From Gemmatimonadota bacterium (GTDB lineage: Bacteria; Gemmatimonadota; Gemmatimonadetes; Gemmatimonadales; Gemmatimonadaceae), in the NCBI GenBank assembly GCA_003152485.1, contig PMAE01000007.1, positions 1 to 49,457 of the forward strand: DNA of 49,457 nucleotides. Reading direction: 5' to 3'. The translations under genes were made by a program, and so were the position numbers. Below are positions 34,278-41,811 of the stretch, one piece after another. Position 1 is the stretch's first letter. Each line of letters begins with the position of its first letter. The notes under the pieces were generated by a model that worked only from the letters and a program-made list of their open reading frames with translations, had not been told where the DNA came from and did no database searches.

Positions 34278-34676
34278 CTACTCACCACGGACTGCGGCAA
34301 GAACTACGCTGGCGAGCGCGAATCCGGCAAATGTCCCAAGCAGGGCGAGTCCCGAGCTCCCGCCGATGTACAACGCCGCCCGCCCATATGCGGCGTCCTC
34401 GATCAACGTTGCGGTCTCAAGACTATATGCTGAAAAGGTCGTGTAGCCGCCACAGAACCCCGTGATCAGCAACGCACGGTTCTCGACACTGAGGCCGGGC
34501 GCCCCGGCCGCTATGCGCACGAGAAACCCCACCAGTAGCGAACCGGTGACGTTGATGACCAGCGTCCCCAACGGAAACGTGGTATCGATTCGCTGCTGAA
34601 TCGCCATACCGATGAGGAATCGACACACTCCACCGGCCGCACTGCCGAGCGCAACCCACGCGACTATAGCGCGCAT
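34278..34676 (-). CDS. crcB: Fluoride channel CrcB (Fluc)
   Basis: 132 residues, four membrane spans, the usual Fluc size. GSAAGGVCRFLIG begins span 1. INVTGSLLVGFL carries the conserved Asn. GFCGGYTTFSAYSLET is the signature with the central Na-binding turn and the pore Phe residues. It works as a dual-topology dimer and lets fluoride leave the cell. The ATG at 34676 comes straight after the T7 run of a riboswitch terminator, and GGAGGAG is the ribosome site within that terminator stem. DUF190 follows. Confidence 0.95.
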   Translation of the reverse strand: MRAIVAWVALGSAAGGVCRFLIGMAIQQRIDTTFPLGTLVINVTGSLLVGFLVRIAAGAPGLSVENRALLITGFCGGYTTFSAYSLETATLIEDAAYGRAALYIGGSSGLALLGTFAGFALASVVLAAVRGE

Positions 34677-34725
34677 AAAAAAACTCCTCCGCGGCGGGAC
34701 GGACCCGCAAGAAACGCGTAGGAGT
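34677..34725 (-). terminator. Expression platform of the fluoride riboswitch
   Basis: ACTCCTACGCG (34725-34715) can pair with CGCGGAGGAGT (34693-34683), ten of eleven positions, with GCGGG/CCCGC inside the loop and seven T after it. The left arm is the 3' strand of the fluoride aptamer, so fluoride binding should block the terminator. The right arm also contains the crcB ribosome site, so folding would hide it too. Confidence 0.8.
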
Positions 34726-34806
34726 CATCAGCACTCGAGCTTGCTCGCGCCGGCTTCAGCCGGTCGCGCAGCCACGAAGCAGTTTCGGGCGAACTCCATC
34801 GCCCCC
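34718..34806 (-). ncRNA. Fluoride riboswitch (crcB motif RNA)
   Basis: The minus strand has GGCGATGGAGTTCGCC (34803-34788), then an AAAC segment, two variable hairpins (one with CCGGCTGAAGCCGG) and CTGATGACTCCTAC. These are the conserved parts of the crcB motif in the right order. It directly precedes crcB and DUF190, the expected targets. The call rests on sequence pattern and gene context. Confidence 0.92.
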
Positions 34807-34931
34807 AACATGATCGTCGTACTCAAATAGTAGGTCGCGTGTGAGCTGGTCGTCAAGACGCGTTACAATTGGCGGTCGTCGCGCGACTCTGCGCTATCTC
34901 AAACGCCAACTGCTTACCGCGAGTCGCCGCA

Positions 34932-35408
34932 TTATCGTTCCGCCTGCGTCACGAACACCGTGCGCTTCGGACCGCTGAGATGGCGCGCGATGGCGAGCGC
35001 GTCCTGAGAGGTGGGGTATCGGCCCACGCGCACCACATATGGTCTGGTCACGCCCACCACGCGGGCCTCGAACCCGTGTTGGCACAGCGACTGTTGCATC
35101 GTCTGCGCATTTCCGATGCTCTCGAATGACGCCACCTGCACCGTCCACTGACGGACTTTGGCATTTGGTTTGCTCGCCACATCGCCGCCCGAAGCGACGA
35201 TCACCTTGCCAGGCGAGACTCGATCCGCAACCATCGCGGGTTCCACACAGGTCGCCGGTGGTAGCGTCTGGCCGGCCGCGGCCGGCGGAGTCGCGGTCCT
35301 CGACTGCGCAGACATGCTCGATGCCGTCCAACAGAATCCGCCAAGCGCACACGCGGCCCATGCCCACGATCGACGCCGAGTGCCGTATACGTTGCTACGC
35401 CCAGTCAT
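34932..35408 (-). CDS. SPOR-domain protein
   Basis: 158 residues from ATG 35408. It has a signal sequence or anchor (SWAWAACALGGFCWTASSMSAQ), a linker of about 50 residues, then a SPOR domain over the last 75 residues: QWTVQVASFESIGNAQTM, GFEARVVGVTRPYVVRVGRY, DALAIARHL. SPOR domains bind peptidoglycan stripped of side peptides, usually at division septa. The protein is probably periplasmic. It lies upstream of the crcB riboswitch on the same strand, separated by the 125 nt between 34807 and 34931, and is likely independent of it. Confidence 0.8.
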   Translation of the reverse strand: MTGRSNVYGTRRRSWAWAACALGGFCWTASSMSAQSRTATPPAAAGQTLPPATCVEPAMVADRVSPGKVIVASGGDVASKPNAKVRQWTVQVASFESIGNAQTMQQSLCQHGFEARVVGVTRPYVVRVGRYPTSQDALAIARHLSGPKRTVFVTQAER

Positions 35409-35652
35409 GCGCGCCCCCGTCGGATTCCCCACCGAAAGATGCACCGCCGAATGCCAGGGGGGAAATCCGGCACTACGCCGCCATCCCATGGGCTACGCGC
35501 GCGAGCAGGGCCCGGTGTGTCAAACTCCTAGACATCGCAACGCCCGGATCCTCGGCCACCGCATCGGCGGGGCAGGGGGCCGTTCCCCCGTACCCGTTGA
35601 CCCCCGATGCAAGGGGTTGGTCCTCCCTCAGGGCTTTGGGAGACATCGCCAA

Positions 35653-36276
35653 TCAGCGACTGCCCGCCGGTGTTGGTTTCTCTTTGCGGAAATGTCGCCA
35701 GATCAGAAATCCGGCCGCGGCAACACCCACGACGATCGCGGCGGCGATGCCAATCTCCCCGAGCCGATCCTCGAGAACCGGCAGATTATGCCCAAACTCA
35801 AAGCCAAGCAGGCCAAAGATCACCGACCACACGACTCCGGCGATCGCGTTGTATATCGAGAATCGCGCGAACGGCATGTTGGAGATGCCTGCCACGATGC
35901 TCGCCAGGATTCGCACGATGGGCACGAACCGCCCAACCAATACCGCCCGCGCGCCGTAGCGCGCAAAAAACTGCTGGGTCTGTTCTAGCCGAGCTGGCGT
36001 GACACCGATCCACTTTCCGTATCGAACCACGACCACCTGTCCCGCCGTCTGGCCGATCCAATAGCCCAACGATCCCCCGATCACCACACCGATCGAGGCC
36101 GCTACGATCACCCCAACAATCGAGAGATGGCCTCGAGCAGCAAGCGCAGCAGCGGTGAGCAACGCGGTCTCACCGGGAAGCGGAAGCCCAACACCCTCCG
36201 CTCCGACAAATAGCGCTACCACTGCGTAACCGTATCGCGCGATCAGGTGGTGCAGGTGATGGAGAGAACCCGGCAT
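35653..36276 (-). CDS. DedA-family membrane protein
   Basis: 207 residues with the DedA/SNARE-associated core: FVGAEGVGLPLPGETALLTA near the start, GYWIGQTAG, and FFARYGARAVLVGRFVPIVR followed by GISNMPFARFSIYNAIAG. Glu in the GET turn and Arg in the GRF-P motif are the conserved functional residues. DedA proteins flip or move phospholipids such as undecaprenyl phosphate and affect membrane potential. It is followed by a 244-nt gap before the SPOR gene. That gap has two short C/G-run hairpins (GGGGGccgttCCCCC and CCCCCgatgcaaGGGG) and no gene. Confidence 0.88.
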   Translation of the reverse strand: MPGSLHHLHHLIARYGYAVVALFVGAEGVGLPLPGETALLTAAALAARGHLSIVGVIVAASIGVVIGGSLGYWIGQTAGQVVVVRYGKWIGVTPARLEQTQQFFARYGARAVLVGRFVPIVRILASIVAGISNMPFARFSIYNAIAGVVWSVIFGLLGFEFGHNLPVLEDRLGEIGIAAAIVVGVAAAGFLIWRHFRKEKPTPAGSR

Positions 36277-36299
36277 CCGGCAAAGCTAAGGGGTGATGA

Positions 36300-36830
36300 T
36301 CAGGATACCGGCGATCCGCGACTGGTAATCTCGCCGCGCACGGAGTCCCGCATCGCCCGCGGCCAGAGGCACGCAAGCACCAGTGCGACTCCGAGCGGTA
36401 CGACGAACGATGCGTAGATTGCCCAACTCCGCTCCGGGATGAGAAATGCGGCGCCCGGGTCCGCGGGATCGTAATACGCTGTCGCCGCTTGTCCAACACG
36501 AAATCGTGACGCCACATCGGTCGCCCACGGCCCGGTTCTGGATGCCTCGCGCAACGTGACCCGGTCCGTGCTGTAGTGGATCCCGTTCACCTGGTACGAA
36601 TACAACACGATCGGTTGGTGCATCGTGCGTCCACGGGCATCGGTGTGTGTCAACACGTCTACGCGGTCGATGGCGACCGTCACCGGACGGCCATCGCGGA
36701 TCGGGATCTCTTGCGCCCGCACCATCCGCAACCCCGCCGCCGCAAACACGAGACACACGATCACGAATCCCCAGTATAGGATCACGACGCGGGTGCGCTC
36801 TCCCCGGGTCATCGTGCTGCGCGTCGTCAT
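36300..36830 (-). CDS. DUF3592 membrane protein
   Basis: 176 residues from ATG 36830, which leaves 10 nt after the beta-lactamase-like gene; an upstream ATG at 36908 would overlap that gene. Two spans (VVILYWGFVIVCLVFAAAGL; WAIYASFVVPLGVALVLACL) enclose a soluble part with IVLYSYQVNGIHYSTDRV, RFRVGQAATAYYDPADPGAAFL. That order is typical of DUF3592. Function unknown. It is probably co-transcribed with the beta-lactamase-family gene upstream and followed by dedA 23 nt on. Confidence 0.78.
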   Translation of the reverse strand: MTTRSTMTRGERTRVVILYWGFVIVCLVFAAAGLRMVRAQEIPIRDGRPVTVAIDRVDVLTHTDARGRTMHQPIVLYSYQVNGIHYSTDRVTLREASRTGPWATDVASRFRVGQAATAYYDPADPGAAFLIPERSWAIYASFVVPLGVALVLACLWPRAMRDSVRGEITSRGSPVS

Positions 36831-36840
36831 CCCCGACCCA

Positions 36841-38502
36841 TCAGTGGGCCGCCGGCGGGCTCGCCCCACTATCCGCCGTCGGCATAAACAGGAGATCCTG
36901 AAAGTCAAAGCTAAAATCCGCCAATGGCGATACCGCAGCCATTTTCATGCTCTCCACAGACCCCTGCGCCGTAAGTGCAAAGGTAACAAACGCATCCTCC
37001 ACGTGATGCGCACGCCAATGCGCGATGAATGTATCGTACTGCCAGTGCTCGAGGTCACCCGTAAACGCCGGGGAATGACTGAACCGCAACACCAGATGCC
37101 CACTATCCTCACTGATCGTCGCATCGCCGTACAACGCGTCGGTGTAGTGCCCAGCATACTTGACGAGCGGAAGTGATGCCTTCGAATCCGCCGCACGCAC
37201 CGCGCCCTGCGCACGCTGGGCCACTCGCCCAGCAGAATCTTGCCGTCGCTCAACTGTCGCGATGGCTCCCGCCCAATCAGTCGGAGGCGCACCAATATAT
37301 GCGTCGATCACACGCTGGCAGAGCGCGTCGGACAGCGCCGATTCCATGTTCGTGAGCACTACCACACCCAGTTTCTCGCTCGGCACCAACGCAGTATGCG
37401 AGGTCATTCCTGCCAGGCCGCCACTGTGCGACACGATCTTGTAGCCCCGGTAGTCGCGCAGATCCCACCCAAGACCATACATCGCAAAGTTCGGCGTCAA
37501 TCCGGCGAGCACCCCCGACTGGCTTTCAATCGGAAGGATCGTCTGTCCAGCCCACATCTCTTTGGTCCGCGCCGCGGTCCATAACCGACCGCTCGCCGTG
37601 CGCCCCGAATCGAGCTGCACGATCATCCACTTCGCCAAATCGGTAACGTTGGCATTGATCCCACCCGCGGGCGCAGTGGCATCCACCGAGTCCACAGGGA
37701 CGATCTCAACATGGCCGTCCGCCGCTCGCCCATGCGGTGTCGCCGCGTCAGCACCCGCCGGCACGGCTTCGACACCCGTGCTTGCCTCCGTCATACCGAG
37801 CGGTGTCAGCACCTGCTCCTGCATGAACGACTCCCAGCTCTTACCCGTCACCGCCGGGAATATTTCGCCGGCCGCGATATACATCACGTTGTCGTAGGCA
37901 TACGCGGCACGAAAACCAGACACGAACTTCGCCGCCCGGATTCGCCGCACGATCTCCCGCCGAGAATAGTTGGAGTGAAACCACAGCAAATCCCCAGCGC
38001 CAAGTCCAAGACCGCTGCGATGCGTCAGCATGTCTCGCACCGTGAATTCTCGCGTGACGTACGGATCTGAGAGCTGAAAGTCCGGAATGAACTGCGTCAC
38101 GCGATCATCCCAGTGGAGCTTGCCCCGATCTACCAGGATCCCGAGCGCCGCAGCGGTAAACGCCTTCGTGTTGGACGCGATCTGGAACAGGGTATGCGCA
38201 TCGACCGGCGCCGGATCCCCAAGCCGCTTGACTCCGTAACCCTTGGCCAGAACCAGCCGCCCATCCTTGACCACGGCAATCGCCAAGCCTGGTGTGTCGA
38301 AATCTCTAAGTGCTTGCGCGACATACGTATCAAAATTCTGAGGGAGGCTCAATTTCTGAGCCCACGACTCTGCTGGCACGCCGAGGATAAGCCCCACCGC
38401 GAGCATCGGCAGTGCGACCTTTGGGCTGTGATGCGGCGTAGCGTGACGCGGCAGTCCCAGATTGCGGCACGGCTGCGGAGAGAGGCTCAGAAACCAGTGC
38501 AC
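36841..38502 (-). CDS. Secreted beta-lactamase-family serine hydrolase
   Basis: 553 residues from GTG 38502 (GAGG 5 nt upstream); an ATG at 38592 would add 30 residues, and ATG 38406 is a third option. A hydrophobic stretch ending in VPAESWA-Q looks like the signal peptide. Motifs are SxxK (IASNTKAF, nucleophile Ser110), YxN (AYDNVMY) and HSGG. After the class C-like domain the last 110 residues form a lipocalin-like DUF3471-type part (YAGHYTDALYGDATI). Relatives are D-aminopeptidases, esterases and PBP4-like enzymes rather than antibiotic resistance factors. It begins a likely operon with DUF3592 and dedA. Confidence 0.85.
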   Translation of the reverse strand: MHWFLSLSPQPCRNLGLPRHATPHHSPKVALPMLAVGLILGVPAESWAQKLSLPQNFDTYVAQALRDFDTPGLAIAVVKDGRLVLAKGYGVKRLGDPAPVDAHTLFQIASNTKAFTAAALGILVDRGKLHWDDRVTQFIPDFQLSDPYVTREFTVRDMLTHRSGLGLGAGDLLWFHSNYSRREIVRRIRAAKFVSGFRAAYAYDNVMYIAAGEIFPAVTGKSWESFMQEQVLTPLGMTEASTGVEAVPAGADAATPHGRAADGHVEIVPVDSVDATAPAGGINANVTDLAKWMIVQLDSGRTASGRLWTAARTKEMWAGQTILPIESQSGVLAGLTPNFAMYGLGWDLRDYRGYKIVSHSGGLAGMTSHTALVPSEKLGVVVLTNMESALSDALCQRVIDAYIGAPPTDWAGAIATVERRQDSAGRVAQRAQGAVRAADSKASLPLVKYAGHYTDALYGDATISEDSGHLVLRFSHSPAFTGDLEHWQYDTFIAHWRAHHVEDAFVTFALTAQGSVESMKMAAVSPLADFSFDFQDLLFMPTADSGASPPAAH

Positions 38503-38651
38503 AGGAACCTCGGTATCGATGGCGGACGGACGTTGCGTTAGCGGACGGCGCAATGATTCCCGAACGCACGTTCTCACGCAAGGGCGAAGCAAAATACCGA
38601 CGCTCCGACCAGAACTGTACGGCCCACAGCTGACGGGGCAATCAGCGGCAT

Positions 38652-38684
38652 GTTATGGCCGTGTTATGGCCATGTTATGGCCGT
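38652..38684. repeat. Three tandem copies of an 11-bp unit
   Basis: GTTATGGCCGT, GTTATGGCCAT and GTTATGGCCGT follow without gaps. The array overlaps the last codons and stop of the HNH gene, whose TAA comes from the repeat. Each unit supplies a further minus-strand TAA. Confidence 0.8.
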
Positions 38685-39001
38685 ATCATGCTTGACTCGC
38701 GAAGCTCCTCTTCAACTGCACGGAGATGGCGCGGCCACACTGCAGTCGCATACAGGAAGAAATTCTGCCTGACGCTCGGATCGGACCCGAGAAACTCGGC
38801 AAGACGGCGGGCACCTTTCCGCGTGTTGCACGCCTGGCAGGCAGTCACAAGGTTGCCTCCAGAGTGGTCCCCGTTCCGAACCCGGGGCTGAACGTGGTCT
38901 ACAGTTAGGTCCACGTCTTCAAACACGCCCCCGCAGTACACACATCGTCCCTGATCCCGGGCAAATACTTCCCTACGCTGCATCTCGGCACCTCGTTCCA
39001 C
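38675..39001 (-). CDS. Small HNH endonuclease-domain protein
   Basis: 108 residues; ATG 38983 (MQRREVFARDQGRC) is a possible shorter start. The ββα-metal core is complete: RCVYCGGVF gives the first Cys pair, LTVDHVQPR the catalytic D-H, and GNLVTACQACNTRKG the Asn and second Cys pair. So it has four zinc-binding Cys and the H-N-H triad, as in McrA-like small nucleases. No partner methylase or phage gene is adjacent. It may be a domesticated or solitary nuclease. Its stop lies within a tandem 11-bp repeat. Confidence 0.88.
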   Translation of the reverse strand: MERGAEMQRREVFARDQGRCVYCGGVFEDVDLTVDHVQPRVRNGDHSGGNLVTACQACNTRKGARRLAEFLGSDPSVRQNFFLYATAVWPRHLRAVEEELRESSMIRP

Positions 39002-39131
39002 ACGTGCAATTTGTGCACACGATATTTGAAACGTAGCCGGCTACTGGGACAGACCCGTATCTTGCCCGATGGCTCTCAAGGGCCACCCACTATGCAGCTA
39101 CGAAATGTGATGTATCGGTGTGAGAGGACGG

Positions 39132-39902
39132 ATGACCGACTGGATCCACGCGGGGCCCACTGTGCTCGCCGCATTTCTTGCCTCCCTCGTGGAGTTCGTC
39201 GAGGCGTTCACGATCGTACTCGCCGTCGGCACGATCCGTGGATGGCGGTCCGCCCTGACCGGCGCGATCGCAGCCCTAGGTCTCCTCATTATCCTGGTAC
39301 TCGCCTGTGGTCCAGCACTCGAGCGACTTCCACTGTCAGCGCTACGCTTTGGTATCGGTCTCTTGCTGCTGCTATTCGGCATGCGCTGGCTACGCAAAGC
39401 CGCTCTCCGTGCCAGCGGCATCATCCCACTGCATGATGAGTCAGCGGTGTTCGCCTCGAAGAGTCTGTATCTCCGCGGTCCGGTAAATCTCGGTTCCACG
39501 TTGGATCCGGTAGCGGTCCTCACAGCATTCAATAGTGTATCGCTCGAAGGTCTCGAGGTCGTATTCATCGTGAGTGCCGCCGGCGCCATTGGGCACACAT
39601 TGCTACCCGCTGTGCTTGGGGCGTCCGCGGCTGGCGTTGTCGTCATCACTCTCGGGATTGCGTTCCGTGCGCCACTTACACGTATCCCAGAAAACGCACT
39701 CAAGTTTACGGTTGGTGTGCTGCTCAGTGCGATCGGAACATTCTGGATCGGCGAAGCGCTTGGCTACCCATGGCCCGGTGCTGAGCTGTCGGTAATTGCT
39801 CTGGCAGGAGCGTTTCTCAGCTCGGCGATCTTGGCTTCAATTCTTGCGCGCACCATCCAATTACGCGAAGGATCACCACCGACGGTAACCATTCCTTCAT
39901 GA
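39132..39902 (+). CDS. COG4280-like membrane protein with duplicated E-x-x-E motif
   Basis: 256 residues from ATG 39132, chosen because GAGAGGA lies just upstream; GTG 39120 is the alternative. About seven spans. The two halves carry matching motifs: SLVEFVEAFTIVLAVGTIRG and SLEGLEVVFIVSAAGAIGH, each E-x-x-E within a span. A REGLE-type E-x-x-E is the metal site of FTR1 iron permeases, so a divalent or trivalent metal transporter is a reasonable inference. The next gene starts in the stop (ATGA), so the two are coupled. Confidence 0.68.
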   Translation: MTDWIHAGPTVLAAFLASLVEFVEAFTIVLAVGTIRGWRSALTGAIAALGLLIILVLACGPALERLPLSALRFGIGLLLLLFGMRWLRKAALRASGIIPLHDESAVFASKSLYLRGPVNLGSTLDPVAVLTAFNSVSLEGLEVVFIVSAAGAIGHTLLPAVLGASAAGVVVITLGIAFRAPLTRIPENALKFTVGVLLSAIGTFWIGEALGYPWPGAELSVIALAGAFLSSAILASILARTIQLREGSPPTVTIPS

Positions 39903-40135
39903 CTGCCTTTCTCCGTTTCGCGCGACCTGCGGTTCTTGAGATCGTTGCGCTATTCGTCGACGATGGGGTGTACACTTGTGCCATTGTCGCATGGGTCATA
40001 CTGGTGGCCGCGCTCACTCCACAGATACGACTCCCCTCAATGTACGAGGCGCCTCTTCTCACACTCGGACTCATGGTGATTGTGGTACTTGCCGTCCGGC
40101 ATGCTGCACGCCGAAGCACCCCGCGCAGTTCATGA
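39899..40135 (+). CDS. Small two-span membrane protein coupled to the COG4280-like gene
   Basis: 78 residues. Two hydrophobic spans (LEIVALFVDDGVYTCAIVAWVILVAAL and LLTLGLMVIVVLAV, here in parts) with DDG in the first. ATG 39899 overlaps the preceding stop as ATGA, which argues for a common complex. No family recognised; probably an accessory subunit of the upstream transporter. It converges on the winged-helix gene at 40162. Confidence 0.65.
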   Translation: MTAFLRFARPAVLEIVALFVDDGVYTCAIVAWVILVAALTPQIRLPSMYEAPLLTLGLMVIVVLAVRHAARRSTPRSS

Positions 40136-40161
40136 CGCGTCTCGGCAATGCCTAACCTTAA

Positions 40162-41064
40162 CTACGCTCGGCGCACAATCTTGAGCTCAGGCCCCACCTG
40201 GTAGCACGGCTCACCATCGGGACCAATCGTCATGCGAATCTCCGTGCCAACTGGCACACGCACGACTAGACCCCCGATCTCGACTGCCATTGTGCTAGTC
40301 GCAGTACTTCCAGCAACTGGCGTCGCCGGTGAAGCACCAGTGCCCGCATCAACGATCTGCTGTGAAGCCACCGTATCTTCGACTCTTGGAGCTCGCGCCC
40401 GACCGAGCGCCCACGCACTCAGCCGGTAATCGTGGCCTCGACCAGTGTGCGCAATTCGCTCCAGCACTCTGAGTTGCATGAGCTGCAATATCCCCCGCTG
40501 CGCCATCCCAACCGAATAGCACGCACGCACCGCTAACAGCTCATACGTCAGCCGGCTCCACTCCCACGGTGCACTCATCAGCTCGAGTACCGCTCGGAGA
40601 ACCGATATTGCCGGACCACGACCTACCAGGATCCCCAATACTTCCGCCCAGTCAACGTACTGATTGATCCCAACCGCCTGAATGACTCCAGGTGAGAATT
40701 GCAGCCAACCGCCACCATCTTCAGGAACCCGTTCGATAACACCAGCTTCCATTAAACGCGCTACCGCATGTTGTACTCGATTGAGCGAGAGCCCGCTGAT
40801 CAATTGAAGTCGGCCTCCAGCAATACCCACTGGAGAAATACGAACCGGATTGTCAATTCGATTGTCCGCATACCTACCTGAATCCACATCTAGCAAAAAC
40901 GCCACAAGCCTGACATCTCGTAGGTCTTCTCCCACCAAGGGCGTCCTGGCGAAAGCAGCCCCAATTAATTGCGTAACTGCTTCATCAGATACGCCTGATG
41001 GTAGCCCCCTTAAATCACTAACCGACCGGGGATATGTAGACCTAACGCTCTCAGAAACGTCCAC
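40162..41064 (-). CDS. Winged-helix-like protein divergent from the replication initiator
   Basis: 300 residues from GTG 41064, with GAGG upstream. Two helical segments look like winged-helix DNA-binding domains: LSLNRVQHAVARLMEAGVIERV (in parts) at about 92-115, and a second at about 170-215 (LTYELLAVRACYSVGMAQRG, ILQLMQLRVLERI). The tail, after an Ala/Thr linker, ends in a small beta part (VRVPVGTEIRMTIGPDGEP). There is no signal or span. Base composition is lower in G and C than in neighbouring genes. With its divergent start and shared AT-rich region, a repressor or helper of the initiator is likely. Family unknown. Confidence 0.65.
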   Translation of the reverse strand: MDVSESVRSTYPRSVSDLRGLPSGVSDEAVTQLIGAAFARTPLVGEDLRDVRLVAFLLDVDSGRYADNRIDNPVRISPVGIAGGRLQLISGLSLNRVQHAVARLMEAGVIERVPEDGGGWLQFSPGVIQAVGINQYVDWAEVLGILVGRGPAISVLRAVLELMSAPWEWSRLTYELLAVRACYSVGMAQRGILQLMQLRVLERIAHTGRGHDYRLSAWALGRARAPRVEDTVASQQIVDAGTGASPATPVAGSTATSTMAVEIGGLVVRVPVGTEIRMTIGPDGEPCYQVGPELKIVRRA

Positions 41065-41811
41065 CAGTCCTCATATAGTTGGAGCTATTACCACCGCGTT
41101 CCCAAATGGTAAAAAAGGTACGCCATCCCTCATACCTACACAATTAAATCTTACGGATCCCAATCATAATTGACTAAAACCACCAATTCGTTAGATCAAT
41201 ATGAATGCTAACTTGTTTACCGACACCTATTTAGACATACATATCTTTAGCACAATATCAATACCTTATACCCATTACCTAGCCTAGCGAAGCACTAACC
41301 ACATTTCCATTAACTGGTTCTACCACCCACTTGCTAGTGACCTACCAGCGAAAAATCATCCTAAAATACCCTAGTTATAAGACCACCACTCCATAGCTAA
41401 GCTCCTTACCTACATCCAGCCATGAGGGTTGACGTACAAACAATACGGGATCAAACCCTCTGACAAACACTCGACATGGGCTATGACGGTTCACGAACAT
41501 CCTTATGCCTGACGGTGAACGGTTTCTATCAAATGACCAATTCCATAAACTGATATTGGAGATTGGCTTTGAGCTCATAATCTCTTTTCAGGTCTCTACC
41601 ACCGTTAGTTAGATAGGATATTCTAAGAACTCATTCCAGAACCACCAGTTTTATCAAGATTCCCCTCAGATTTGACAAAACGCGATTGGTGTCTGAGAGA
41701 GTTTACTGCTGTGTATAAGCTGGGTTTCGATCGAAATGACTAATTAAATTCAGATGCCGTGTGAGTTTGGATCTAACTCTGTAGCCTCGGAGTCTATAGT
41801 TTTCTCGGCCT
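41065..41811. other. AT-rich intergenic region, candidate replication origin
   Basis: 747 nt between two divergent genes. Hand counts of four 60-nt lines give 30% (41161), 33% (41221), 50% (41401) and 38% G+C (41701), against well over 60% for most genes here. The left half is strongly C over G (17 C, 3 G at 41221-41280); near the initiator G exceeds C (14 G, 9 C at 41701-41760). Contents: seven CCACC/ACCACC repeats in one orientation (41061, 41090, 41179, 41322, 41382, 41598, 41641), inverted repeats GAGGGTT/AACCCTC (41424, 41454) and GTTCAC/GTGAAC (41489, 41515), a TGACGGT direct repeat (41484, 41510), a DnaA box and an AT-rich tract at 41736-41752. Confidence 0.65.
41710..41718 (-). promoter_or_regulatory. 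DnaA box near the initiator gene
   Basis: TGTGTATAA on the plus strand is TTATACACA on the minus strand, a full match to the TTATNCACA consensus. It sits 94 nt before the initiator start, beside an AT-rich tract (41736-41752) that could open. A nine-base match alone can occur by chance; position makes it persuasive. Confidence 0.6.

Noticed and set aside
41375..41578. 67-residue minus-strand ORF in the AT-rich region
   Set aside because: It overlaps both inverted repeats, has no ribosome site and no recognisable pattern. A small replication-control peptide cannot be excluded, but I cannot support it.
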